64,000 bases of DNA from Dactylosporangium vinaceum. Lineage in GTDB: Bacteria; Actinomycetota; Actinomycetes; Mycobacteriales; Micromonosporaceae. The stretch covers positions 248,001 through 312,000 of the forward strand of contig NZ_CP061913.1 in NCBI RefSeq assembly GCF_019904175.1, read 5' to 3'. Positions within the stretch are counted from its first letter, which is position 1; each line of letters opens with the position of its first letter. The notes beneath the pieces are model-generated. The model was not told where the DNA came from and searched no databases. It saw nothing but the letters and a program-made list of their open reading frames with translations. Shown one piece after another: positions 9,089 to 19,611 of the stretch. The position numbers and the translations under genes are program-made.

Positions 9089-9194
9089 GATGGCACGGTC
9101 ACGTTGGCGTCCGACAGAGCTTCGGCGTGGCGACCCTCTGAAACAGGGTTCCGCGAGAAGCGGCGGCGACGGACACGGCACGTGAGGAGCAGGG

Positions 9195-11732
<2,538 letters not shown>

Positions 11733-11754
11733 CCGGAGCGTTTGAGCGGTTTCC

Positions 11755-11799
11755 AGGGGCCGCGTGACGGGTTTCCGTCACGCGGCCCCTGCCTTTTTG
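11755..11799 (+). terminator. Strong intrinsic terminator of clpC
   Basis: CAGGGGCCGCGTGACGG (11755-11771) pairs perfectly over 17 bp with 11776-11792 around a GTTT tetraloop, and is followed by CCTTTTTG. It is the clearest Rho-independent terminator in the window. Confidence 0.92.
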
Positions 11800-11868
11800 T
11801 CAGTTTTGAGAGTCGTACTCGGGACTCGGCATGCTTCACGCCCGTCCGCGCCGGGTATGTTGCGCGGC

Positions 11869-12648
11869 GTGAGCAAGGGGCGGGTTCCGTTCGGGTCCGG
11901 ACGACTTAGGCGGCGGGCGGCCGCCCGGCCCATCGCGCGGCCCGGGCTGCTGGCCCGGCTGGACGCGGCCCCGGGGATCGTGGTGCTGGCCGGCGGGGCC
12001 GGAGCCGGCAAGAGCACCCTGCTGGACGCCTGGAGCGGCGCCACGGCCGACGACGTCACCGCCGCGGACGTTGACGACATCCTCCGCCGTCACCACGGGC
12101 AGAAGCTGGTGCTCGCCACCGTGGAAGACCTCGCCATCCCGGGCAGCGTGCAGGTCCGCGCGGATGAGCTCGCGTTCGCCGAGGACGAGACCTACCAGGT
12201 GCTGGCGGCCGCCTTCGCCGACGCGGAGGCGGCCGATGTCCTCGCGCCGGATCTGCACCTGCTGACGAACGGGTGGCCGGGCCTCGTCGCGCTGACCGCC
12301 GTCTGGCTGGCCCAGCATCCGGCGCACGAGCGGCGCGCGCGGCTGCTGACGCTGGCGCGCTGCGAGGCGGAGCTCGCCGACTATCTGGTGCCGGCCGTGG
12401 TCGCCGGCCTGTCCGGCGCCGAGCGCGAACTGGTGCGGCGGCTGGCGCATCTGCCGGGAATCGACGCGCGCCTGGCGGATCGGCTCGACATCACCGAGGA
12501 CCTGCGGGCGATTCCACCTTTTGTGCAGCAACTGTTGCGGCGGCCCGGCTGGTTCGTTGTTCCAGAGGGATGGAAGGCGGCGCTCAGGGCAGAGTTGCCC
12601 TTGAGCGCCGCCGAATACTCCCGATTACATGACGCGTACTTCGCCTAG
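11869..12648 (+). CDS. Stand-alone P-loop ATPase domain, MalT/STAND-like
   Basis: A 259-residue protein. Residues about 10-30 (RPIARPGLLARLDAAPGIVVL) and the Walker A loop AGGAGAGKSTLLDAW look like the start of the NTPase domain of large LuxR/MalT-type STAND regulators, including a later TNGWPGLVAL helix typical of that family. However, MalT proteins are near 900 residues and this one has no superhelical repeats and no HTH domain. It may be a shortened descendant. The GTG at 11869 is chosen because TATGTT lies 7 nt upstream. Function is unknown. Confidence 0.6.
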   Translation: MSKGRVPFGSGRLRRRAAARPIARPGLLARLDAAPGIVVLAGGAGAGKSTLLDAWSGATADDVTAADVDDILRRHHGQKLVLATVEDLAIPGSVQVRADELAFAEDETYQVLAAAFADAEAADVLAPDLHLLTNGWPGLVALTAVWLAQHPAHERRARLLTLARCEAELADYLVPAVVAGLSGAERELVRRLAHLPGIDARLADRLDITEDLRAIPPFVQQLLRRPGWFVVPEGWKAALRAELPLSAAEYSRLHDAYFA

Positions 12649-12698
12649 CCGGACGCCGCACCGGCCGCAGTCCGCCCGGCCGGACGCGGCACTGGTTT

Positions 12699-13622
12699 TC
12701 AGCCGGCCGGCAGGTAGTCCACGAGCAGGGCTGGGGTCAGGCCGGCGGCCGAGATGGCCTGGAGCGCCGCGATGAAGTCGTCGACGAAACGGTCCCGGAA
12801 GTGCATGAGGATGATGTCGCCCTTCTGTACCGTCTTGCCCTCCTGGTAGCGGACGATCCCCTTGTCGACCGTCTCCTTCCAGAAGAACCCCGCCTGCAGC
12901 CCGCAGTCGTGCGCGACCTTCAGCGTCGTCGCGTCCTTGTCGCCGAACGGCGGGCGGAACAGCTTCGGGCGCTCGCCGTACATGGTCTTGAGCTGGTCGG
13001 CCGAGCCGCAGATCTCGTGCTTCTGGAAGTCGTACGACTTGCCTTTGAGGCTCGGGTGCGTCAGCGTGTGCGCCTCGATGTCGGCGCCCGCGTCGCGCAG
13101 CTGCTTGAAGTAGCCGGGGTTGTCCTTGATGGCGTTGATGGTCAGGAACAGCGTGACCTTCACACCCGACTCGCGCAGCAGCTCCAGGGCCTCCGGGCGC
13201 TTGACCCAGCCGTCGTCGATGGTCAGGAACGCCACCGGCTGCTCGGTCGGGATGCGCGAGAAGTACGGCGCGCCCGCCCCCTCCGGCAGGCCGATCTTCA
13301 CCGGCGCCGGCGGCGGCCCGAACTTCGGCAGCCGCGCGGTGTAGGCGTTCCCGGCCGGCGGCGGGGCCGTCGTGGCGGTCGCGGTCGCGCTGGGCTGGCC
13401 CGCATTCGTCGCGGTCACCACGGGCGTGGCGGTCCCGGCGTCGGCGGGGTCATCGTCCCCGGGGGCGTCCGATCCACCCGTGCCGGCCGAGGCCGACGGG
13501 GCAGCGGCGCCGTTGAACTGGGCGTGGCCGGGTCCGGCCTTGTCGTCGCAGGCGGCAACCGCGACGGCGAGCACGGTGACCGCGCCGATCATCGCGGCGA
13601 GGCGACGGACGGTAGAAAGCAC
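12699..13622 (-). CDS. Polysaccharide deacetylase lipoprotein (NodB fold)
   Basis: A 307-residue extracytoplasmic protein with a signal segment ending in the lipobox AVAAC (about residues 20-24), then a Ser/Pro/Thr/Gly-rich linker of about 70 residues. The NodB domain shows the metal-binding motifs: FLTIDDGW (catalytic Asp pair), HTLTHPSL (two His), RPPFGD and LMHF. These enzymes remove N-acetyl groups from peptidoglycan or other cell-envelope glycans. The GTG at 13622 is preferred since TAGTCT lies 7 nt upstream on this strand. Confidence 0.88.
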   Translation of the reverse strand: MLSTVRRLAAMIGAVTVLAVAVAACDDKAGPGHAQFNGAAAPSASAGTGGSDAPGDDDPADAGTATPVVTATNAGQPSATATATTAPPPAGNAYTARLPKFGPPPAPVKIGLPEGAGAPYFSRIPTEQPVAFLTIDDGWVKRPEALELLRESGVKVTLFLTINAIKDNPGYFKQLRDAGADIEAHTLTHPSLKGKSYDFQKHEICGSADQLKTMYGERPKLFRPPFGDKDATTLKVAHDCGLQAGFFWKETVDKGIVRYQEGKTVQKGDIILMHFRDRFVDDFIAALQAISAAGLTPALLVDYLPAG

Positions 13623-13834
13623 GAAGCTGAGACTAGCGTCGGAATTCCCTTGAAGTACCACCCCTTTGGGGCATCCGCTCCGGTGAATAACGACACCCGG
13701 ACGGCCTGCAACCTAACCCCGCAGCCTGTACGTCTCCTCCGGAGTCGTCTTCAGCGGTGCCGCCGGCCCGCGCGTCGGAATTCCGACCCGGCGCACCGCG
13801 CGCCGGAACCCGGCCGGTGCCTTCGCTCTGCGCC

Positions 13835-14674
13835 TCAGCCGGGCAGCGTGTAGGTGTCGTGTCGCTGGTTCACCAGGCCGTCGGTGAGCAGGCCGGCGAG
13901 GGCGCGGCGGCGCTGGTCCGCGTCGGGCCAGACCGCGTCCAGGCGCTCGGCGGGCACCGGGTCGTCGCTCGCCCGCAGGACGGCCATGAGGAGTCCGCGG
14001 ACGTAGCGATCGGTGCCGTGGTACTGCTGCGTGCGCTTGGCCGAGTCGGACGGCGGGAAGCCGGCCCGGCGCCAGGCGCAGACGTCGGCGAGCGGGCACT
14101 CCGGGCAGCGCGGGGCGCGGGAGGTGCAGATGAGCGCGCCGAGCTCCATGAAAGCGATCGACGCCCGGGCCGCCTCCTCGTGGTCCTCCGGGAGCAGGAC
14201 CTCGACCGCGCGCAGGTCGGCCGGGGTGGTGTTGGCGCCGCCGTCCGCGGTGCCGGCGACGGAGCGGGCCACGACCCGGCGCACGTTGGTGTCGACGACC
14301 GGGTGGCGCTGGCGGAACGCGAACGCGGCGACCGCCCGAGCCGTGTAGATGCCGATGCCGGGCAGGGCGAGCAGCGCCTCGACGTCATCGGGCACCACCC
14401 CGTCGTGGCGCTCCACGATCGCCGCCGCGCACGCGTGCAGCCGCAGGGCCCGGCGCGGATAGCCGAGCCGGTCCCAGGCCCGGATGGCCTCGCCGGGCGG
14501 GTCGGCCGCCAGGTGCGCCGGCGTCGGCCAGCGCTCCATCCACCGCTTCCAGGCCGGCTCGACCCGGGAGACCTGCGTCTGCTGGAGCATGACCTCGGAG
14601 ACGAGCACGCTCCACGGCGACGCGTCGGGCCGGCGCCAGGGAAGGTCCCGGGCGTTCTCGTCGTACCACCGCAT
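13835..14674 (-). CDS. mutY: A/G-specific adenine glycosylase
   Basis: MutY removes adenine mispaired with 8-oxoguanine. Conserved parts are DENARDLPWR, SEVMLQQTQV (helix-hairpin-helix region and catalytic Glu), LPGIGIYTARAVAAFAF, the VVDTNVRRV block with the catalytic Asp, and the 4Fe-4S loop C-x6-C-x2-C-x5-C (CTSRAPRCPECPLADVC). The ATG at 14674 is the only usual start inside the last 60 codons, but the family helix seems to begin about eight residues earlier (DIARTL). A TTG at 14854 or a start within the opposing ACT gene is therefore possible. Confidence 0.88.
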   Translation of the reverse strand: MRWYDENARDLPWRRPDASPWSVLVSEVMLQQTQVSRVEPAWKRWMERWPTPAHLAADPPGEAIRAWDRLGYPRRALRLHACAAAIVERHDGVVPDDVEALLALPGIGIYTARAVAAFAFRQRHPVVDTNVRRVVARSVAGTADGGANTTPADLRAVEVLLPEDHEEAARASIAFMELGALICTSRAPRCPECPLADVCAWRRAGFPPSDSAKRTQQYHGTDRYVRGLLMAVLRASDDPVPAERLDAVWPDADQRRRALAGLLTDGLVNQRHDTYTLPG

Positions 14675-14864
14675 GAGTGTCCGGGCGATGTCCCCGGGCC
14701 CGCCGTCCGCGCCGGCCGTCGTGGGCCTTTCACGGGCGGTGTCGTCGGCCGCGCCGGCCCTGGTGGCACCCTTCGCCGCTCGGCGGCGGGTGACGGGCGC
14801 GGCCGAGGGGGCGGGCGCGACAGTCTGTGCGTTCTCGTATCTGGCGATACGCAAGGATATAGCC

Positions 14865-15374
14865 GTGAACGAGTACGCCGTCACGGTCATCGGCCACGAC
14901 CGCCCGGGCATCATCGCCGACGTCGCCGAGATCCTGGCCCGCCTTGCGCTCAACCTGACCGACTCGACCATGACGCGGCTGCGCGGGCACTTCGCGATGA
15001 CGCTCGTGTGCGCCGGGCCGCCCACCGCGGCCGAGGTCGAGGCGGCGCTGGAGCCGCTGACCGCCGACCGGACGCTGCTGGTGACGGTGCGCAGCGTGCT
15101 CGAGGAGTCCGCCTACGAGGTCACCGGCACGCACCACATCCTCACGGTCCACGGCGCGGACCGGCTCGGGATCGTGGCGACGCTGAGCCGGACGGTGGCC
15201 GAGGCGGGCGGCAACATCACGGACCTGACGACCCGGCTCTCCGGCCGCCTGTACGTGATCGTCGCCGAGGTCGACGTCACCGACCCCGAGCGGCTCGACG
15301 CGGCACTGCACGCCGCGGCCGAGCGGCTGGGTGTCGAGGTGTCGCTGCGGCCGGCCGACGCGGACCTGCTGTGA
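14865..15374 (+). CDS. Double ACT-domain regulatory protein (GcvR-like)
   Basis: A 169-residue protein made of two ACT domains: EYAVTVIGHDRPGIIADVAEIL (residues 2-23) and HHILTVHGADRLGIVATLSRTV (about 88-109). ACT domains bind amino acids; tandem stand-alone pairs like this resemble GcvR, the glycine-cleavage repressor partner. No catalytic or DNA-binding domain is present, so it probably acts by protein contact. AAGGAT serves as ribosome site before the GTG. It overlaps def by 4 nt (GTGA). Confidence 0.8.
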   Translation: MNEYAVTVIGHDRPGIIADVAEILARLALNLTDSTMTRLRGHFAMTLVCAGPPTAAEVEAALEPLTADRTLLVTVRSVLEESAYEVTGTHHILTVHGADRLGIVATLSRTVAEAGGNITDLTTRLSGRLYVIVAEVDVTDPERLDAALHAAAERLGVEVSLRPADADLL

Positions 15375-15889
15375 GCGATCCGACGGGCTCAATCCGGCCC
15401 GTGGTCCGCGCGCCCGCCCCGGTGCTCGGGACCGCGGCGGCGGCCGTGGACCCGTGCGCGCCGGAGGTCCTCCAGCTCGCCGCCGATCTGGTCGCGACGA
15501 TGAAGGTCTCGCCGGGCTGCGTCGGGCTGGCCGCGCCGCAGGTCGGGGTGGGTGCGCAGGTGTTCGCGGTGGATGTCACAGGGCATCCGAAGGCGAAGAC
15601 GGTGCACGGGGCGTTCGTGCTGTGCAACGCGCGTGTGGTGGAGGCGTCGCAGTGGCAGAAGGGCCGCGAGGGCTGCATGTCGGTGCCGGATCTCACCGGT
15701 GATGTCAAGCGGGCCAACCGGCTCGTCGTGGCCGGGTTTGCTCCGGGCGGTACCCAGGAGATCGAGATTGTGACCGACGCCTTCGAAGCGCGGGCGCTGC
15801 AGCATGAGATCGACCACTGCGCCGGGCTGCTGTTTCTCGACCGGGTCGCCGGTGCACACGCGGTGTACGCCCGCAAGGTCTATCTCTGA
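15371..15889 (+). CDS. def: Peptide deformylase
   Basis: Removes the N-formyl group from new proteins using a bound metal. The 172-residue protein shows all three family motifs: GCVGLAAPQVGV (residues about 49-60), REGCMSVPD with the metal-ligand Cys, and QHEIDHCAG with the HExxH His pair and catalytic Glu. The GTG at 15371 overlaps the stop of the ACT gene, which supports this start over the far longer open frame. Confidence 0.95.
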   Translation: MSDPTGSIRPVVRAPAPVLGTAAAAVDPCAPEVLQLAADLVATMKVSPGCVGLAAPQVGVGAQVFAVDVTGHPKAKTVHGAFVLCNARVVEASQWQKGREGCMSVPDLTGDVKRANRLVVAGFAPGGTQEIEIVTDAFEARALQHEIDHCAGLLFLDRVAGAHAVYARKVYL

Positions 15890-15949
15890 GTAGTCATTCC
15901 GGCGTGCCTTCCCGACCATGCGGCATTCCCCCGATACGGTGAGTGCATC

Positions 15950-16618
15950 ATGAAGCTGACGGTTGGCCCACTGCCCTCCGGCGTCTACTGGCGGCGCCGG
16001 GCGATCGTCGGCGGGGTGCTCGTCGCCGCGTCGCTGATGCTGTGGGCGTCCTGCGGGGGCAGCGGGGGCGACGACCAGAAGCGCACTCCGGCGGCGGCCT
16101 CGGCCGGCGCCACGACCGCCGCGGCGCCGGACCCGACGATCACCATCCAGGTGCCCACGACCGGCGGCGCGACCGCCAACCCGGCGCCCGTGCAGACCAC
16201 GACGGCCGCGTCCGCCCCGGCCGGCCCGACGGCGCCGCCCTGTGCCGACGCCGACCTGTCGCTGATCGCCACGCCCGAGCAGGCGGTGCAGTTCCGGGGC
16301 GCGCATCTGAAGATGACGCTGAAAATCAAGAACATCACCGACCACGAGTGCACCCGCGACGTCGGCGCCGACGCGCAGGAGCTGTACCTGCAGGTCGGTG
16401 CGGTCAAGATCTGGTCCTCGGACCAGTGCGACGCGGTGCACGGCAACAAGCTGCAGGTGATGAAGCCCGGCATCGAGTGGTCGTTCACCGCCACCTGGGC
16501 CGGGAAGGCCACGAACACCACGTGCGTCAACGGCGAGACCCCACCGGCCGGGAAGTACGAGCTGATGGGCCGCCTCGGCACCAAGTTCAGCGAGCCGGTC
16601 CAGGTCCAGCTCACCTGA
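15950..16618 (+). CDS. Secreted or anchored protein of unknown function
   Basis: A 222-residue protein with one hydrophobic segment (residues 18-34, ending near WASCGG, possibly a lipobox), then a Ala/Thr/Pro-rich linker of about 50 residues and a C-terminal beta-rich domain of about 120 residues. That domain has paired cysteines and a pattern (LKMTLKIKNITDHECTRDVG, then LYLQVGAVKIWSSDQC) like extracellular beta-sandwich domains. TACGGT ends 9 nt before the ATG. No function can be assigned. Confidence 0.7.
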   Translation: MKLTVGPLPSGVYWRRRAIVGGVLVAASLMLWASCGGSGGDDQKRTPAAASAGATTAAAPDPTITIQVPTTGGATANPAPVQTTTAASAPAGPTAPPCADADLSLIATPEQAVQFRGAHLKMTLKIKNITDHECTRDVGADAQELYLQVGAVKIWSSDQCDAVHGNKLQVMKPGIEWSFTATWAGKATNTTCVNGETPPAGKYELMGRLGTKFSEPVQVQLT

Positions 16619-16624
16619 CGCCGG

Positions 16625-17200
16625 TCAGAGCCGATTCGCGATTTGTACCTGGTCAGGCGCGAAGGCAGCCAGGGCGGCGAGTTGGCCGTCGGGGCTGCCG
16701 TTGAAGTCGCGGAGGCGGGCGGCGACGGCGACGCCGCGGACCTGGCGCTCGCTCACCTTCGCCAGCTCGCGCAGGACGTTCTTGTCGATCCAGCCGGGGT
16801 TGCTGCCGGTGCGGTCGAGCCCCTCCAGCAGCCGCACGGCCAGGAAGCGCTCGCCGCCGGCCTCGATCGCGGCCACCTCGCCGACGCGGGACCACGGCAG
16901 GACGAGGGTGCGGACCCAGCCCGGGCGCACGGTAAGCGCGAAGTGGTTGGCGCCGACCCGCGGGCGGCGCAGGACGCCGAGGACGACAGGGACCGCGCCG
17001 ACGGCGGCCAGGCCGGCCGTCCACATCGGAAGGTCGGCGAGCGGGTTGTGGGCGCCGGAGCTCTGCGTCTCCGGCTCGTCGCCGAAGAGGGCCCGGACGA
17101 GCAGGACGGCGAGGGTGGCCGACACGAGGTACCACGCCAGCGTTCCAAGCGCCCGGGACGGAAAGCTCCGCCGCCATTCGATCCGCTCAGGACCGGCCAT
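16625..17200 (-). CDS. Two-helix membrane protein with PH-like domain
   Basis: A 191-residue protein with two transmembrane segments (about residues 19-38 and 58-76) followed by a soluble part. The sequence HFALTVRPGWVRTLVLPWSRVGEV resembles the bacterial PH domains placed after membrane hairpins in actinomycetes. An AAGG ribosome site precedes the ATG. Lies tail-to-tail with the preceding gene and head-to-head with disA. No specific function is known. Confidence 0.65.
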   Translation of the reverse strand: MAGPERIEWRRSFPSRALGTLAWYLVSATLAVLLVRALFGDEPETQSSGAHNPLADLPMWTAGLAAVGAVPVVLGVLRRPRVGANHFALTVRPGWVRTLVLPWSRVGEVAAIEAGGERFLAVRLLEGLDRTGSNPGWIDKNVLRELAKVSERQVRGVAVAARLRDFNGSPDGQLAALAAFAPDQVQIANRL

Positions 17201-17302
17201 ACCTTCGCTTTCTCAGATCAACCGCTGTCCATCGACGGACGGCATCCGCCCACTCTACGGGCTGGGTCGATACCGCACCAGCACCTGGTACGGGGGCATC
17301 CG

Positions 17303-17308
17303 TAGACT
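17303..17308 (+). promoter_or_regulatory. Leaderless-type -10 box of disA
   Basis: TAGACT ends 6 nt before the GTG at 17315 and directly abuts the GTG at 17309. The 6-nt spacing matches coaX and ispF, so it selects 17315 as the start. Confidence 0.55.
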
Positions 17309-17314
17309 GTGCGG

Positions 17315-18454
17315 GTGCCGATTGACCGCGAGCCCGGCAGGGGCGGCGCCAACACCGGCCTCATCGGGGGCTGGGCCGCCGCGCTGCCCGGCGCCGACCC
17401 CCTGCGCGCCACCCTGGCCCTGATGGCCCCGGGCACCGCGCTGCGAGACGGTCTGGAGCGCATCCTGCGGGGCCGGACCGGCGCCCTGATCGTCCTCGGC
17501 CACGACCGCGTCGTGGAGCAGCTCTGCACCGGCGGGTTCCCCCTGGACGTCGAGTTTTCCGCGACCCGCCTGCGCGAGCTGTGCAAAATGGACGGCGCGG
17601 TCGTCCTGTCGAGTGACGGCACGAAGATCGTCCGCGCGGCCGTGCACCTGATGCCGGACCCGACGATCCCGTCCGAGGAGTCCGGCACCCGCCACCGCAC
17701 GGCCGAGCGCGTCGCCAAGCAGACCGGCTACCCGGTCATCTCGGTGAGCCAGTCGATGCGGATCATCGGCCTCTACGTCAACGGCCAGCGCCACGTCATC
17801 GACGACTCGGCCGCCATCCTGTCCAAGGCCAACCAGGCCCTGGCCACGCTGGAGCGCTACAAGCTGCGCCTGGACGAGGTGAGCGGCACCCTGTCCGCGC
17901 TGGAGATCGAGGACCTGGTCACCGTGCGCGACGCGGTCGCCGTGGTGCAGCGCCTGGAGATGGTCCGCCGGATCGCCGACGAGATCGCGGGCTACGTCGT
18001 CGAGCTCGGCACCGACGGCCGCCTGCTGGCCCTCCAGCTCGAGGAGCTGATGGCCGGCGTCGAGGCCGACCGCACGCTCGTCATCCGCGACTACCTGCCC
18101 TCGGGCCGGCGTACCCGCTCGCCGGAGGACGCCCTCGAGGAGCTGGACGCGCTCAGCGCCACCGAGCTGATCGACCTGGTAGCCGTGGCGAAGTCCCTGG
18201 GCTACCCCGGCGCGAGCGACGCCCTGGACGGTGCCGTCTCACCGCGCGGCTTCCGCCTGCTGGCCAAGGTCCCCCGCCTGCCGAGCGCGGTCGTGGACCG
18301 CCTGGTCGAGCACTTCGGCAGCCTGCAACGCCTGCTGGGCGCCACGGTGGAAGACCTCCAGGCCGTCGAGGGCGTAGGCGACGCCCGCGCCCGCGGCGTC
18401 CGCGAGGGCCTCTCCCGCCTCGCCGAAGCCTCGATCCTCGAGCGCTACGTCTGA
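17315..18454 (+). CDS. disA: DNA integrity scanning protein DisA, diadenylate cyclase
   Basis: DisA makes the second messenger c-di-AMP from two ATP and stops when it meets branched DNA such as Holliday junctions. The 379-residue protein has the cyclase domain with the catalytic DGA motif ([11 protein letters not shown], near residue 92) and RHR ([10 protein letters not shown], near residue 123). A helical spine and a C-terminal helix-hairpin-helix DNA-binding domain ([20 protein letters not shown]) follow. It converges on radA, the usual partner in Gram-positive genomes, but a repeat-filled gap of over 1 kb lies between. Confidence 0.95.
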   Translation: MPIDREPGRGGANTGLIGGWAAALPGADPLRATLALMAPGTALRDGLERILRGRTGALIVLGHDRVVEQLCTGGFPLDVEFSATRLRELCKMDGAVVLSSDGTKIVRAAVHLMPDPTIPSEESGTRHRTAERVAKQTGYPVISVSQSMRIIGLYVNGQRHVIDDSAAILSKANQALATLERYKLRLDEVSGTLSALEIEDLVTVRDAVAVVQRLEMVRRIADEIAGYVVELGTDGRLLALQLEELMAGVEADRTLVIRDYLPSGRRTRSPEDALEELDALSATELIDLVAVAKSLGYPGASDALDGAVSPRGFRLLAKVPRLPSAVVDRLVEHFGSLQRLLGATVEDLQAVEGVGDARARGVREGLSRLAEASILERYV

Positions 18455-18824
18455 TCCCGCCACCTTCAGCACCCTTTGCTTACGGACCCTCCGAGCGGGA
18501 CCAGCGGCCGAGCGACGCCAGCTTGGACAAGAGCTGTGTTGCGCTCGTTGTTCCGCACGACCCCCGCGACAGGCACGCCGGTGCCCCACGGCGCGCAGCC
18601 GACGGCACCGATCGACACGGCGGCGCAGGCAGGCGCGGAGGCATCACCCGCGCATCGCTTGAGCGCGCACGCGGAACCCGATCCAGGCGCCCTCCGACAT
18701 GCACTTGGCGGGCACAAAGCCGGTCGCAACGTAACGGAGCGGCAAGCGCACGCGGACCGACGAGCGCACACGCGAAGCCGGCCGGCCACCTGTTCAAGCG
18801 CACAGGCCGGCGAGCGCTAACGGG
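18455..18824. other. Gene-free interval after disA
   Basis: About 370 nt without a credible gene. Open frames exist on both strands but have arginine/alanine-rich translations with no family likeness and irregular codon use. No strong terminator hairpin with T-run is visible after disA. The interval runs into the 18-bp repeats. Confidence 0.5.
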
Positions 18825-18896
18825 GCGACGAGCACACACCGGGCGATGAGCGCGCACGGGGCGATGAGCGCGCACGGGGCGATGAGCGCGCACGGG
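18825..18896. repeat. 18-bp tandem repeat, four copies
   Basis: Three identical copies of GCGATGAGCGCGCACGGG (18843-18896) follow one diverged copy (18825-18842). On the minus strand they read as a repeating hexapeptide HRPVRA in an open frame that also includes the first radA-tail copy. No function is seen; it looks like a minisatellite. Confidence 0.85.
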
Positions 18897-18955
18897 GCGG
18901 TCGGCCAGCCACTTCTTCGAGTGCTCTGCAGGGTGGCTCCAATCGCTCCAAGCCG

Positions 18956-19601
18956 CGTGCTGCAGTGCCGCGCGGACCTCGTTCGCCGCGAGCACGCGTG
19001 TCCCCCGGTGCGGTGCGAAGGTTCTGTCGCGGGCAGAGCGCGTGGGTCAGCTGGTCATGCGTCCTCCGCGGTGGCTTTGCCGGCGTGGTGCCGGGCCGTG
19101 TGGATGTCGTTCGTCGCGAGCCAGGGCGTCCCCGGGGCCGGTCCGGGGGTCTGTCGCGGGCCGGCGCGTGGGTCAGCTGGTCATGCGTCCTCCGCGGTGG
19201 CTTTGCCGGCGTGGTGCCGGGCCGTGTGGACGTTGTTCGCCGCGAGCCCGCGCATGCCCCGGGTGGTGCGGAGGTTCTGTCGCGGGCAGAGCGCAGAACT
19301 TCCGTCGTGGGCGGAGCGTGAAGGTCAGCTGGTTATGCGTCGTCCGGGGTGGCGTTGACGGCGTGGTCGCGGGTCGTGTGGGCGTTGTTCGCCGCGAGCA
19401 TGCGCATCCCCCTGAGCGGTGCGGAGGTTCTGCCGCGGGCGGAGTGCGGAAGTTCCGTCGCGGCGGAGCGTGGGAGTCGGCTGGTTATGCGTCGTCCGGG
19501 GTGGCGTTGACGGCGTGGTGCCGGGTCGTGTGGACGTTGTTCGCCGCGAGCCCGCGCATCTCCCGGATGGTGCGGAGGTTCTGTCGTGGGCGGTGCGCGG
19601 G
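18956..19601 (-). repeat. Tandem array of diverged radA 3'-end copies
   Basis: Five units precede the true radA end. Unit starts are near 18956, 19045, 19171, 19323 and 19476, with lengths of about 126, 152, 153 and 126 nt for the last four. Each contains about 75 nt matching the radA terminus (19602-19690). On the minus strand they encode near copies of the RadA tail VNDVRTALHYAVKATAEDA, for example NNVHTARHHAGKATAEDA, each with its own stop codon. The copies resemble one another more than they resemble radA. The remaining 50-77 nt of each unit is a shared linker (GGTTCTGTCGCGGG). Confidence 0.85.
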
Positions 19602-19611
19602 GGTCAGCTCG

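Noticed and set aside
18825..18896. Possible CRISPR array in the 18-bp repeats
   Set aside because: Copies are directly adjacent with no spacers.
18480..18995. 171-codon leftward frame holding the first radA-tail copy and the HRPVRA repeat
   Set aside because: It begins like the RadA tail but then becomes low complexity with no ribosome site; treated as repeat-derived.
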